In this document: one piece after another, positions 5,584-5,702 of the stretch | How positions within the stretch are numbered: position 1 is the first letter of the stretch | Layout of the letters: every line of letters starts with the position of its first letter | Origin: Patescibacteria group bacterium | Lineage (GTDB): Bacteria > Patescibacteriota > UBA1384 > CAILIB01 | Length of the DNA stretch: 5,702 nt | Assembly: GCA_018968785.1 (NCBI GenBank) | Contig: JAGWZN010000055.1 | Span: forward strand, 1 to 5,702 | Direction: 5' to 3' | Position numbers and translations under genes: made by a program | The notes under the pieces: generated by a model | The model's database searches: none | What the model was told of the DNA's origin: nothing | What the model saw: only the letters and a program-made list of their open reading frames with translations

Positions 5584-5702
5584 TTAATGCGCGTGCAAGA
5601 ACTCTGTCAGCGCAAAGAAAAATAAGGCCGCCAGCAGCCACGCCAGGCGGATTTTTCTTTCTTTGGGAGGAGCTAAACGCATATTGACGTACGGCCGGGA
5701 AA
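5584..5702 (-). CDS. C-terminal end of a minus-strand membrane protein (partial)
   Basis: On the minus strand an open frame enters from the right window edge and ends at TAA (5586-5584), giving 38 visible residues. It reads SRPYVNMRLAPPKERK, followed by the hydrophobic stretch IRLAWLLAALFFFALTEFL and a short HAH end. The basic KERK before the hydrophobic stretch fits a single transmembrane helix near the C-terminus with its preceding loop on the cytoplasmic side. An internal ATG (5682-5680) could in principle start a 32-aa peptide, but it has no Shine-Dalgarno sequence and the frame stays open upstream, so a truncated larger gene is more likely. It is convergent with pnp, 35 bp away. The family cannot be named from this fragment. 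Confidence 0.55.
   Translation of the reverse strand, partial: SRPYVNMRLAPPKERKIRLAWLLAALFFFALTEFLHAH

Noticed and set aside
5222..5641. 139-codon minus-strand ORF over the pnp end
   Set aside because: It overlaps the conserved KH/S1-coding part of pnp and is in a different frame from the convergent membrane-protein end.

Overview
The window is an ordinary-looking bacterial chromosome segment (standard code: TAA, TAG and TGA all act as stops) of roughly 50% GC, with short intergenic gaps. The family mix is type IV pilin-like proteins with CGxxxC ends, a DHH phosphoesterase with an extra inserted segment and an acidic tail, a short S15, and PNPase. Together with the scarcity of Shine-Dalgarno sequences, this suggests a Patescibacteria/CPR genome, possibly Saccharibacteria. 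That placement is inference from protein style, not a phylogenetic result.

Layout. Positions 1-159 form a large two-step inverted repeat (16-bp and 15-bp perfect arms) with further small nested helices. It is either a structured RNA or a small inverted-repeat element, and it overlaps a coding-like 33-codon minus-strand ORF (60-161). Positions 188-1543 hold two tandem prepilin genes separated by 3 bp. Between them and the next gene lies a sigma70-like promoter (1552-1580), followed at once by a terminator-like hairpin with a T-run (1591-1628). A DHH/DHHA1 phosphoesterase (NrnA-like) with a long acidic tail follows (1629-3104). A second promoter with the same -10 and the same 17-bp spacer (3101-3129) overlaps its stop codon and precedes rpsO (3175-3429) and pnp (3431-5548), which are one base apart. 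The end of a convergent minus-strand membrane-protein gene occupies 5584-5702.

How the genes fit together. The two pilin genes supply prepilin-peptidase substrates for a type IV pilus or pseudopilus. The other three genes look like a compacted remnant of the widespread infB-rbfA-nrnA-truB-ribF-rpsO-pnp translation/RNA-decay cluster, with truB and ribF missing between nrnA and rpsO. PNPase degrades RNA to short oligonucleotides and an NrnA-like enzyme would finish them, so the two could serve the same pathway. No complete new system is evident. The least explained parts are the inverted-repeat element at the left edge, the promoter-hairpin arrangement before the phosphoesterase, and that enzyme's acidic tail.
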